DNA from: Anaerobacillus sp.
GTDB lineage: Bacteria; Bacillota; Bacilli; Bacillales_H; Anaerobacillaceae
NCBI GenBank assembly: GCA_007120055.1
Contig: SKOL01000712.1
Coordinates: 1 to 7,267 of the forward strand
DNA: 7,267 nucleotides
Reading direction: 5' to 3'
The notes beneath the pieces are model-generated. The model saw nothing but the letters and a program-made list of their open reading frames with translations. It did not search any database and was not told the DNA's origin. Within the stretch, counting starts at the first letter, position 1. Every line of letters starts with the position of its first letter. The translations under genes were made by a program, and so were the position numbers. Below, one piece after another: positions 1 through 5,991 of the stretch.

Positions 1-1064
1 CTTCCATTAGGTCCGATAATCCCTAGCCGCTCCCCGGGAACAACCAAATAACTAAAGTCCTTGATCAACTCCGCACCATCAAAAGATTTGGATATTCCTT
101 CTACTTCAATGACTTTGTCACCGAGACGCTGTGAGCCGATCGAAAACTCAACATCTTGTTTGATCGCCAATCCTTTTTGATTTTGCAAATCATCGACACG
201 TTGAATACGGGCTTTTTGTTTCGTCGTTCTTGCTTTTGCTCCACGGCGAAGCCATGCCAATTCTCTTCTTAATATATTTTGCCGTTTTGCTTCATTTTGC
301 TCTGCGATCATTTCTCTTTCTGCTTTTTTCTCTAAAAAAACCTCATAGTTACCTTCGTAAGTGTAAAGCTCGCCACCGTCTAGTTCGAAAATTTGATTCG
401 TTACTCGATTTAAAAAGTAGCGATCATGGGTAACTAACAGTAAGGCACCTTTATATTGCGATAAAAACCCTTCTAACCATTCAATCGTTTCATTATCTAA
501 ATGGTTTGTTGGCTCATCTAAAATAAGAAGATCGGCTTTTTGGATTAACGCTTTGGCAATAGCAACACGTTTTTTTTGCCCACCTGACAATTGAGTGACA
601 GACTTTGAAAAATCGGTGATTCCTAAACGTGTTAATACGGTTTTCGCAACTGTATTTGCTTCCCAAGCATCTAGTTCATCCATTTTCTGTTGCTTTTGAA
701 AAAGTCGAGTTTGTAACTTTTCACTTTCTGGATTTTTTTCTAAGTCTGCTAATGCAACTTCGTATTCTCGCATTGCAACCATGATCGCAGATTCACCAAA
801 ATATATTTGCTCTAAAACTGTTAGAGATGCATCAAGTTCTGGTTGTTGCGATAAATATTCAATATGAAATTGATTGGCATGAATGATTTTACCGTTATCT
901 TTCCCTTCAATTCCAGCAAGGATTTTTAACAGTGTCGATTTCCCTGTACCATTGACACCAATGAGGCCGATACGATCTTTTTCAGAAATCGTAAATGAAA
1001 GGTCGTCAAACAATGTTTTATCACCATATGTTTTATGTAAATTTTCAACTGAAAGTATGCTCAT
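1..1064 (-). CDS. yfmR: ABC-F family ATPase YfmR (partial, C-terminal part beyond window)
   Basis: Soluble ABC-F protein; the family binds the ribosomal E site and acts on stalled translation, and B. subtilis YfmR is linked to relief of polyproline stalls alongside EF-P. Translation of the minus strand from ATG at 1064 gives 354 codons with no membrane segments. The first ATPase domain has Walker A GVNGTGKST (residues 36-44), signature LSGGQ (159-163), Walker B LLILDEP (179-185) followed by TNHLD, and the switch His213 in THDRYFLN. The charged linker between the domains (about 240-310, with LRRELAWLRRGAKAR) is the P-site tRNA-interaction region of this family. The second ATPase domain begins near 320 and breaks inside its Walker A (GPNG). 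Full-length relatives have about 630 residues, so roughly 45% is missing. AAGGGA sits upstream of the start. The overall sequence resembles B. subtilis YfmR from memory more than YdiF or YkpA; subtype confidence is good but not absolute. Confidence 0.9.
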   Translation of the reverse strand, partial: MSILSVENLHKTYGDKTLFDDLSFTISEKDRIGLIGVNGTGKSTLLKILAGIEGKDNGKIIHANQFHIEYLSQQPELDASLTVLEQIYFGESAIMVAMREYEVALADLEKNPESEKLQTRLFQKQQKMDELDAWEANTVAKTVLTRLGITDFSKSVTQLSGGQKKRVAIAKALIQKADLLILDEPTNHLDNETIEWLEGFLSQYKGALLLVTHDRYFLNRVTNQIFELDGGELYTYEGNYEVFLEKKAEREMIAEQNEAKRQNILRRELAWLRRGAKARTTKQKARIQRVDDLQNQKGLAIKQDVEFSIGSQRLGDKVIEVEGISKSFDGAELIKDFSYLVVPGERLGIIGPNG

Positions 1065-1143
1065 GAAACCATTCCCTTGTTCATTCGTATAGTTAGTAAC
1101 TGAGTGAATTTCATAATTACCAAAAATGAGCCACATCACGCAA

Positions 1144-1172
1144 TATATAGTTTGCGAATGATTTTGACGCAA
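1144..1172 (-). promoter_or_regulatory. Candidate promoter for yfmR
   Basis: Reading the minus strand, TTGCGT (1172-1167), a 17-base spacer and TATATA (1149-1144) form a sigma-A-like pair about 80 bases upstream of the yfmR start. The -35 match is weak (3 of 6). It lies inside the palindrome and overlaps the plus-strand promoter candidate. Confidence 0.35.
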
Positions 1173-1181
1173 CTATATAAT
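1152..1181 (+). promoter_or_regulatory. Candidate promoter for the DUF4870 gene
   Basis: TTGCGA (1152-1157), an 18-base spacer and a perfect -10 TATAAT (1176-1181) face the downstream membrane-protein gene. Transcription would begin near 1188, giving a leader of about 180 bases. A weaker alternative is TTGTCT (1263-1268) with TTTTAT (1285-1290). Confidence 0.4.
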
Positions 1182-1370
1182 AAATCTTAGTGGCGGAAAT
1201 AATCGATTATGAAATTCATTAAACTGTATTATTTCCATTATAGCAAATCTCTACGGCAATAGTTGTCTTACAGCTTAAAGTATTTTTTATGAACAATTTT
1301 AATAAGAAAACTTAATTTGGGCGAAAACAAAAAGACTTTCGTGAATACAGTAAAGAAGGAGGTGATGAAA

Positions 1371-1691
1371 ATGGAAGAAAGAGATTATCGCATGTTAGCA
1401 ATGCTTATTTATTTGATTAGCTTTTTTACAGCATTTATTGGTCCTCTTCTTATATGGTTACTTAAAAAAGATGACTCCGATTTTATTGATCATCATGGCA
1501 GGGAATACTTTAACTTTTTAATTTCAATTACGGTTTACTTTATAATTAGTGGCATATTAGTAATGCTTGTTATCGGGATCTTTTTACTTATCGCTCTAAG
1601 TATTGCCGCATTCATCTTTACAATTATTGCGGCGATTAAAGCCTACGATGGTGAGTATTATCGGTTCCCATTTATATTCAGAATTTTATAA
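1371..1691 (+). CDS. DUF4870 / Tic20-like small membrane protein
   Basis: A 106-residue integral membrane protein of unknown function. The start is taken as ATG 1371 because AGGAGG at 1357-1362 lies 8 bases upstream; the frame is open back to a TTG at 1317, but that site has no ribosome binding site. The protein has a short charged N-terminus (MEERDYRM), a first hydrophobic segment at about 9-31, and a polar turn DDSDFIDHHGREYFNF (34-49) with the histidine and Asn-Phe typical of DUF4870. Two more segments follow at about 50-70 and 71-90, then an aromatic C-terminal tail. Length and three-helix layout fit the family. It is transcribed alone, divergent from yfmR, and closed by a palindromic terminator. 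Nothing in the context links it to the metal cluster downstream. Confidence 0.8.
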   Translation: MEERDYRMLAMLIYLISFFTAFIGPLLIWLLKKDDSDFIDHHGREYFNFLISITVYFIISGILVMLVIGIFLLIALSIAAFIFTIIAAIKAYDGEYYRFPFIFRIL

Positions 1692-1700
1692 GACTAAAGC

Positions 1701-1820
1701 GGGGCTGTCCCATAAGTGTCTGACACCATGTAGCATTCACTAAATATAGACGTATATATTTATTATCCGTCTATATTGGGTGCCTAACGGTGTCTGACAC
1801 TTTATTTTGGGACAGTCGCG
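1701..1820. repeat. Long palindromic intergenic repeat, copy 1
   Basis: Outer arms GGGGCTGTCCCATAAGTGTC and onward (1701-1727) pair with 1789-1820, which carries GGTGTCTGACAC and GGGACAGTC. An inner stem, AATATAGACG against CGTCTATATT, lies at about 1742-1776. A clearly related copy lies at 5982-6095. It starts about 10 bases after the DUF4870 stop codon. It has no coding capacity. It is either a non-autonomous mobile repeat or an expanded terminator family. Confidence 0.8.
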
Positions 1821-1827
1821 TTTTTTT
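1701..1827 (+). terminator. Rho-independent terminator formed by repeat copy 1
   Basis: The palindrome closes with GGGACAGTCGCG and is followed at once by seven T residues (1821-1827). That is the layout of an intrinsic terminator for the upstream DUF4870 gene, although the hairpin is far longer than usual. Confidence 0.65.
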
Positions 1828-1956
1828 ACTCTCGATGCCTCCATTAACTTCTACTAACTCTAGACCGTTAGCACCATTACCATTAACTCCATGAACTATT
1901 TAAGAGTTACCGCACCTCTAAGAAAAGCCACTATTTCTCTATCAAAAGTTTGCATA
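1828..1956. other. Intergenic stretch without a recognisable gene
   Basis: This stretch has no open frame of useful length and no RNA gene that I can recognise. CCATTAAC occurs twice (around 1841 and 1880), and TAACTCT (about 1854) could pair with AGAGTTA (about 1903). I see no cobalamin riboswitch core and no convincing NiCo riboswitch ahead of the metal-transport genes. Confidence 0.5.
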
Positions 1957-1984
1957 TTATCATGGACAAAACAATATTTATAAT
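1957..1984 (+). promoter_or_regulatory. Candidate promoter of the nickel/cobalt transporter cluster
   Basis: TTATCA (1957-1962), a 16-base spacer and a perfect -10 TATAAT (1979-1984) stand 33 bases ahead of the cbiM start. This gives a short leader of about 27 bases. It is the only strong -10 close to the first gene of the cluster. Confidence 0.5.
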
Positions 1985-2000
1985 TAGCGCAAGTTCGCTA
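1985..2000 (+). promoter_or_regulatory. Inverted repeat at the predicted transcription start (possible operator)
   Basis: TAGCG-6-CGCTA (1985-1989 and 1996-2000) directly abuts the -10 box and covers the expected +1. A regulator bound here would block transcription, so it could be the metal-responsive operator. It is short and may be chance; no known NikR or other consensus was matched. Confidence 0.3.
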
Positions 2001-2017
2001 GAAGGGATCGTGAAATT

Positions 2018-2626
2018 ATGCATGTTGCAGATGGAGTCCTAAGCATTACGGTTGCAGCGACAACATCCATTGCCGCTGTTGGACTTTTAGCTTACTCACT
2101 AAAAGGAATTAAAGAAGAGGAAGTGCCTAAGATTAGTTTACTAACTGGAGCCTTCTTCGTCTCTTCACTCATCAATATACCAATCGGTCCAACTTCAGTT
2201 CACCCATTGCTCGGCGGATTTCTCGGCTTAATCCTCGGTCGTAGGGCTCCTTTAGGAATTTTTATAGGATTAATTCTTCAAGCAACGTTATTTCAACACG
2301 GCGGCTTAAGTACTTTAGGAGCAAACACGTTATTAATGTCGATCCCGGCATTATTTATATATTGGCTAGCTAATATCTTTAAACGCTACTCTCCGTTTAT
2401 TAAAGGTTTTTTTGCTGGCTTTTTAGCAATATGTGGCGGAGTATTATTATTAGCTATTCTCCTCCTTATTTCCGACCAACGTTATGGGGCAGGAACTTTC
2501 TCTGTTATTAACATCATGTTTATTGCATATTTGCCACTAGCGCTTTTGGAAGGTCTATTAACTGGTTTTGCCGTGAAATATTTATATACCGTTAGACCAA
2601 ACTTATTTGAAATCAAAAAGGAGTGA
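2018..2626 (+). CDS. cbiM: ECF-type nickel/cobalt transporter substrate-binding membrane subunit (CbiM/NikM)
   Basis: S component that binds Ni2+ or Co2+ in an energy-coupling-factor importer. The protein has 202 residues and begins MHVADGVLS, a variant of the family's MHIPDGFL. In the solved NikM the metal is held by the free N-terminus, His2 and a later histidine in a loop. Here His2 and His62 (in GPTSVHPLLGG, 57-67) fit those roles, so the start must be exactly ATG 2018; AAGGGA at 2002-2007 supports it. LGRRAPLG (73-80) and FQHGGLSTLGANT (92-104) are further family motifs. Hydrophobic segments cover most of the rest. No CbiN domain is fused. The next genes encode NikL- and NikK-like proteins, which in the known classification suggests nickel rather than cobalt, but substrate cannot be settled from sequence. 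The last four bases overlap an upstream GTG candidate of the next gene. Confidence 0.9.
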   Translation: MHVADGVLSITVAATTSIAAVGLLAYSLKGIKEEEVPKISLLTGAFFVSSLINIPIGPTSVHPLLGGFLGLILGRRAPLGIFIGLILQATLFQHGGLSTLGANTLLMSIPALFIYWLANIFKRYSPFIKGFFAGFLAICGGVLLLAILLLISDQRYGAGTFSVINIMFIAYLPLALLEGLLTGFAVKYLYTVRPNLFEIKKE

Positions 2627-2637
2627 GGCGAACCGGC

Positions 2638-3048
2638 GTGAAAAAATCTTTTAAGCATATTGTTTTATTGTTGGTCGTACTTTTACTTATTCAACCGGAG
2701 ACAACTTTTGCACACCGTATGCTCGTTGAAGTTATTGAAGAAGGTGTGATCCAAGTTCGTTATGACGACGGAACCCGTTCTGGTGTAGCTACCGTCCTCG
2801 CTTATGATGAACACGTGCAAGTAATTTTTGAAGAAAAAGTAAATGATGATGGCATCGTTTACTATGATTCTAGTATTAACATAACTCAAATTGTCGCGGA
2901 TGACGGCATGGGCCACCGGGCAACTTGGACAACTGATGAAGTGGCCACTCCCCCTCTTATACCTCTATGGCTGAGGGCCTTATTAGGAATATCAATACTC
3001 TTATTTATTGCATCATTCTTTCATTACCGAAATAAACAAAAAAAATAA
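2638..3048 (+). CDS. NikL-like membrane-anchored extracytoplasmic protein of the metal transporter
   Basis: Probable accessory subunit of the ECF importer, taking the place of CbiN/NikN. Start GTG 2638 is preferred because it gives a clean signal peptide (MKKSFKHIVLLLVVLLLIQP) and GTGAGG lies 9 bases upstream; GTG 2623, overlapping the cbiM stop as GTGA, would add five residues. The 136-residue protein has a signal peptide to Ala25 (cleavage TFA|H), an outside domain of about 80 residues, one transmembrane segment at about 107-127, and a basic tail (YRNKQKK). The mature chain would begin HRMLVEV, matching HELFIEV at the same position in the next protein. His59 and His93 are other possible metal ligands. 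The NikL name rests on gene order M-L-K-Q and topology, not on a domain I could identify firmly. Confidence 0.65.
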   Translation: MKKSFKHIVLLLVVLLLIQPETTFAHRMLVEVIEEGVIQVRYDDGTRSGVATVLAYDEHVQVIFEEKVNDDGIVYYDSSINITQIVADDGMGHRATWTTDEVATPPLIPLWLRALLGISILLFIASFFHYRNKQKK

Positions 3049-3070
3049 ACTGCGAGGTGCTACTTTTAAC

Positions 3071-3910
3071 ATGAAAAAAACACTATCATTTACTTTTCTT
3101 GCTGCGATCATTTTCACTCTTTTATTATCGCCAAAAGCCTTTGCTCATGAACTTTTTATCGAAGTAAAAGAAGATCGAGCTAGTGGTGAATTGCAAGTCG
3201 ATGTACTGTGGGGGCATATAAGAGATTTCCTTGATCAAGCAAACTATGAGAATTATGAACTATATGTTCGTGAACCTGACGGTAATGTTAAACAACTAGA
3301 ACTTGAAGGCATCGGAGTTCAAGCAAGAGCTCACTTCAATCCGCAAACTGAAGGGGAATATGTTTTCTGGGCTAACCGAATACCGAGTACATATACACCT
3401 GGAGATGGGATTACAAGGTTAAGTGTGCAAATGGCCAAACATATCGTTCAAGTTGGTGATGGCCCTGAAACTTCTAGCCAACCTGTTGATTTACTATTAG
3501 ATATCGTCCCAGAAACTAGTGTAAAAAACTTTGAACTAGGGACTTTTAAAGCGGAAGTTTTATTAGAAGGAGAACCAATCGCAGATGCAACCGTTACTGC
3601 CTACGGACCGAATGATGAGATTTTTGAGGGGACTACCGATAGCGATGGTGCTTTTGAGTTCGAATTAACATCAAATGGGCAATGGCTATTAAAAGCTAAT
3701 ATCCAAACTGAAGAAAGTGGCACTGTTAATGATGTTGACTATGAGCTTACTAGTCGTACTTCAACATTATTACTTGATAACTCCAATGAAGTGAAATCAG
3801 CCACTCAATCTGAAAACAGTTCAAATCCGTTCACTTTAATTACGATATTAATTGTTGGTTTACTTTTAGGTGCAGCACTAACGTTTATGTTCTCTAAAGG
3901 AAAAAATTAA
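3071..3910 (+). CDS. NikK-like DUF4198 membrane-anchored metal-binding protein
   Basis: Likely extracytoplasmic capture protein for Ni/Co feeding the CbiM subunit. ATG 3071 is chosen because it starts a classic signal peptide and has GAGGTG at 3054-3059. An open frame extends upstream to 3008 but would bury the signal sequence. The 279 residues contain a signal peptide (1-25, KAFA|H), then a DUF4198-type domain starting HELFIEV with WGH at 47-49. AHFNPQTEGEYVFWA at 87-101 and AKHIVQVG at 122-129 are typical late motifs. A carboxypeptidase-regulatory-like beta domain follows at about 155-225 (EPIADATVTAYGP, then DSDGAFEF), then a low-complexity Ser/Asn stretch and a C-terminal membrane helix (about 254-273). 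His26, His49, His88 and His124 are candidate ligands. The gene sits 22 bases after the NikL-like gene. Confidence 0.78.
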   Translation: MKKTLSFTFLAAIIFTLLLSPKAFAHELFIEVKEDRASGELQVDVLWGHIRDFLDQANYENYELYVREPDGNVKQLELEGIGVQARAHFNPQTEGEYVFWANRIPSTYTPGDGITRLSVQMAKHIVQVGDGPETSSQPVDLLLDIVPETSVKNFELGTFKAEVLLEGEPIADATVTAYGPNDEIFEGTTDSDGAFEFELTSNGQWLLKANIQTEESGTVNDVDYELTSRTSTLLLDNSNEVKSATQSENSSNPFTLITILIVGLLLGAALTFMFSKGKN

Positions 3911-4023
3911 AAAATCGCATTTATTAAGCTTTATGAACTAAAGTTACTTACCCTCGATTACCTCTTTTCGTATCGAGAGTAGTTTCACAAACAAAGAAAT
4001 TTTTAAGATAGTTGGTGATGTCA
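3911..4023 (+). other. Gap within the transporter cluster with a small hairpin
   Basis: A 113-base spacer separates the NikK-like gene from cbiQ, much wider than the other gaps in the cluster. CTCGAT (3953-3958) pairs with ATCGAG (3972-3977) around a 13-base loop, with no T-tract after it. It could protect the 3' end of the upstream message or tune the cbiQ level. No promoter of acceptable spacing was found. Confidence 0.35.
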
Positions 4024-4773
4024 ATGCCCAAAACTCAAGATGATATTCAATTCGATTTAGTTGGGGTATCAGCATGGGCACTTACTTGGGAGGCAAGAGC
4101 AAAATTAATAGCGGTGATTTTCTTTATTTTTGGTGTGATCAGTCTAAATACAGCAACCTTTGCCCTCATCGCTCTTTCCATAGCTGTCATCAGTGCTCTT
4201 TGGATGGGTTTATCCATTATTTTTTTACTGAAAAGGTATTTATTAATAGCTCCGTTTGTATTATTAATGACTGTGCCTTTACTATTTAGTGGTGGGCTTC
4301 CGATAGAAATTGAACAAGTTTCTTTTGCCTCTCTTATTATTTTAAAAGCAATTACTTGTATGACCGTTATGACGATTTTATTACACACACAAACGACCGA
4401 TGATTTTATGGATAGCTTAGCACATTTGAAAGTTCCGCCGATTGTAATTACTATTCTTTTACTATCATACCGTTATGTATTTTTATTTTTTGATGATATT
4501 CAAAAAATGCAGTTAGCGGCTAGGTCTCGGTTCTTCTCTGGAAAAATCACGCTGAGAAACTTAAAAATTTACGGCCAACTCATGGGTGGCCTTCTCATAA
4601 AATCGCTCGACCGCGCAGAGAATGTGTATAAGGCAATGACCGCTCGTTGCTTTAACGGAACATTACGTGTCGGTAATGCTAAAACAATTAACCGTTCGGA
4701 TATTTTTAAAACAACTGCTTCGTTTTCATTAATTGTTATATTAATTATAGTTGAAAACATTTTTTTCAGATAG
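4024..4773 (+). CDS. cbiQ: ECF-type nickel/cobalt transporter coupling subunit (CbiQ/NikQ, T component)
   Basis: Transmembrane T component that links the CbiM subunit to the ATPase. ATG 4024 is preferred because GGTGAT (4014-4019) matches the extended anti-Shine-Dalgarno at the right distance. TTG 4012, GTG 4015 and ATG 4018 are in-frame alternatives. The protein has 249 residues. A short soluble N-terminus is followed by hydrophobic segments at about 25-70 and 71-120. The cytoplasmic coupling helices carry the two family signatures, LAARSRFF (Ala166-Arg167-Ser168) and YKAMTARCFNG (Ala207-Arg208-Cys209). Both keep Ala-Arg but replace the consensus Gly. A final hydrophobic stretch closes the chain. 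It is the last gene of the cluster; a terminator begins 7 bases after its stop, and no CbiO ATPase gene follows. Confidence 0.88.
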   Translation: MPKTQDDIQFDLVGVSAWALTWEARAKLIAVIFFIFGVISLNTATFALIALSIAVISALWMGLSIIFLLKRYLLIAPFVLLMTVPLLFSGGLPIEIEQVSFASLIILKAITCMTVMTILLHTQTTDDFMDSLAHLKVPPIVITILLLSYRYVFLFFDDIQKMQLAARSRFFSGKITLRNLKIYGQLMGGLLIKSLDRAENVYKAMTARCFNGTLRVGNAKTINRSDIFKTTASFSLIVILIIVENIFFR

Positions 4774-4780
4774 ACTAAGT

Positions 4781-4835
4781 AAAAAAGGTATTCATCGACA
4801 GCTACATCGACAGCTACGTCATGAATACCCTTTTT
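4781..4835. terminator. Bidirectional intrinsic terminator between cbiQ and lrgB
   Basis: AAAAAAGGTATTCAT (4781-4795) pairs with ATGAATACCCTTTTT (4821-4835) apart from one A-C mismatch. A/T tracts flank both sides, so it can end transcription from cbiQ on the plus strand and from lrgB on the minus strand. The 25-base loop is unusually large because it carries a tandem duplication. Confidence 0.85.
4793..4816. repeat. Perfect 12-bp tandem duplication in the terminator loop
   Basis: The unit CATCGACAGCTA occurs twice without change, at 4793-4804 and 4805-4816, and only the first three bases overlap the hairpin stem. It looks like a recent slippage event. Confidence 0.85.
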
Positions 4836-4871
4836 AAATTGGTATTTCGAGTGAAATGATAAATTATCAAA

Positions 4872-5558
4872 TTAAATGAAAAACGGCACTAAAATTGGTG
4901 CGGCCATTGAAGTGAATATCGCTGCTAAGCCCATCGCAACTCCAGCAATCGCCCCTTGCAACTCCCCTTCGGTAGCAGCTTGTGCAGTTCCTTGCCCATG
5001 TGAAATTGTTCCGAGTGCTAACCCTCTTGAAAGTGGATGATCAATTTTTGCTACGTTCATTAATGATGGACCTATCATTGTACCGATAATACCAGTAGCT
5101 ACAACAAATGCTGCTGTTAAAGCGGGATCCCCTCCGATAATGTTAGAGATTTCAACAGCGACAGGAACAGTGACGGATTTAACGCTAATTGAAGCCAATA
5201 TTTCATTCGAAAGTGAGAATAGTTTCGTTAGTAAAATCGCTGCTAAAATCGTCGACACCGTTCCGATCAAGATCCCAACTAACGCAGGGCCACTGTGCTT
5301 TTTAATGATTTGGCGATTTTTATATAAAGGAACGGCTAAAGCAACCGTTGCCGGACCTAATAAAAAGGTCATAATTTCTTTTGCTACCGTGTAATCTTCA
5401 AACGTTAAGCCAAAGGACAGCAATAAAATAATGATTAATGCTGTACTGAAAAATACCGGGGTGGTAAAAGGTGAAGGGTACCGCTTCCCAACAACTTTTG
5501 ACAACATATATGCTCCGACTGTTATCGCTATACTAAGCAGAGTCACGAGTACGATCAT
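4872..5558 (-). CDS. lrgB: LrgB/CidB family membrane protein
   Basis: Polytopic partner of the LrgA/CidA protein. The family was described as antiholin-like; the B. subtilis PftAB pair of this family carries pyruvate, so a small-acid transporter is equally possible. ATG 5558 is chosen over GTG 5567 because GAAGGTG lies just upstream at the right distance. The 228-residue length is normal for the family. Motifs seen are LLGPATVALAVPLY (66-79), SVKSVTVPVAVEIS (125-138), GGDPALTAAFVVATG (142-156), IGPSL (162-166) and ISHGQGTAQA (185-194). At least six hydrophobic segments are visible. It overlaps lrgA by 26 bases, which implies translational coupling. The symbol follows the family name; I cannot tell Lrg, Cid and Pft subtypes apart here. 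Confidence 0.88.
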   Translation of the reverse strand: MIVLVTLLSIAITVGAYMLSKVVGKRYPSPFTTPVFFSTALIIILLLSFGLTFEDYTVAKEIMTFLLGPATVALAVPLYKNRQIIKKHSGPALVGILIGTVSTILAAILLTKLFSLSNEILASISVKSVTVPVAVEISNIIGGDPALTAAFVVATGIIGTMIGPSLMNVAKIDHPLSRGLALGTISHGQGTAQAATEGELQGAIAGVAMGLAAIFTSMAAPILVPFFI

Positions 5559-5925
5559 TAGTAACACCTTCTTTCTTCTCTGCTAAAACTTGAGACACAA
5601 TTCCCGTTACATAAATACCGATGGCCGCACTTCCAACAATCACGATAATCAAGAAAAAACCATTTTGCATAAATAACGGACCAAAGTTCATTAAACCTAC
5701 AGCAATTGGGATAAAAAAGAATGCTAAATGCTTGATTAGAAATGAAGACGCTTCCTCGACCCACTTTAAAGACACTACTCCAGTCATTAAAAGACCAAAT
5801 AACATAACCATTCCTAAAACATTGCCCGGAATTGGTAGATTCAAAGTTTCGACTAAGAAAAATCCGAGTTCATTTAAGAACCAAAGTAAACATAATTGTA
5901 AAATAATAACAACAACTTTTTTCAT
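5533..5925 (-). CDS. lrgA: CidA/LrgA family holin-like membrane protein
   Basis: Small holin-like membrane protein that acts with the LrgB/CidB partner in control of murein hydrolases, programmed lysis or pyruvate-type transport, depending on the subgroup. The 130 residues show four hydrophobic segments (about 3-25, 35-50, 62-80, 88-113), the family motifs LPIPGNVLGM (30-39) and FFFIPIAVGLM (69-79), and a charged C-terminal tail (AEKKEG onward). The start ATG 5925 has AGGAG 9-10 bases upstream. It is the first gene of a two-gene unit and its 3' end overlaps lrgB. No LytR-type binding site was recognised upstream, and no LytSR genes lie in the window. Confidence 0.88.
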   Translation of the reverse strand: MKKVVVIILQLCLLWFLNELGFFLVETLNLPIPGNVLGMVMLFGLLMTGVVSLKWVEEASSFLIKHLAFFFIPIAVGLMNFGPLFMQNGFFLIIVIVGSAAIGIYVTGIVSQVLAEKKEGVTNDRTRDSA

Positions 5926-5962
5926 AAACGATAACTCCTATCTTTTTCGTTCAATGAAAACT

Positions 5963-5991
5963 ATTTTAGCATAAAAATAAAGGGCTGTCCC
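5963..5991 (-). promoter_or_regulatory. Candidate promoter for lrgAB
   Basis: On the minus strand GGGACA (5991-5986), a 17-base spacer and TAAAAT (5968-5963) stand about 38 bases ahead of lrgA. The -35 hexamer is part of the outer arm of the palindromic repeat, so the repeat may have supplied it. The -35 matches 4 of 6 consensus positions. Confidence 0.4.

Larger units (their letters stand above)
1105..1218. repeat. 114-bp imperfect palindrome between divergent genes
   Basis: Outer arms TGAATTTCATAAT (1105-1117) and its exact complement (1206-1218) enclose further nested matches: GCCAC (1130-1134) with GTGGC (1190-1194), and TATATAGTTTGCG (1144-1156) with CGCAACTATATA (1168-1179, one base shorter). 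The spacing of the arms is nearly symmetrical, so it could fold as one long interrupted hairpin. It is unrelated in sequence to the other palindromic repeat of this window. It may be a small miniature transposable element or a large regulatory site; no target-site duplication is obvious. Confidence 0.6.

Noticed and set aside
230..1092. Plus-strand open frames at 230-433 and 883-1092
   Set aside because: They lie antisense to the yfmR coding sequence, have no ribosome binding sites and show no family resemblance.
1317..1370. TTG start at 1317 for the DUF4870 protein
   Set aside because: The 18 extra residues are highly charged and unlike the family, while AGGAGG is ideally placed for ATG 1371.
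1701..1820. CRISPR-like repeat
   Set aside because: There are only two distant copies, each internally palindromic at 114-120 bp, with no spacer array.
1828..2017. Cobalamin or NiCo riboswitch ahead of cbiM
   Set aside because: No conserved core of either class could be recognised, and the predicted leader after the TATAAT box is only about 27 bases.
3008..3070. Upstream extension of the NikK-like protein to 3008
   Set aside because: It overlaps the end of the NikL-like gene and would place 21 polar residues in front of a clear signal peptide.
3984..4012. Promoter TTCACA-17-GATAGT just before cbiQ
   Set aside because: It leaves only about 5 bases of leader before the ATG and would put the ribosome binding site inside or upstream of the start of transcription.
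5140..5974. Plus-strand frames opposite lrgB and lrgA (5140-5394, 5621-5974)
   Set aside because: They are antisense shadows of well-supported genes and have no motifs.
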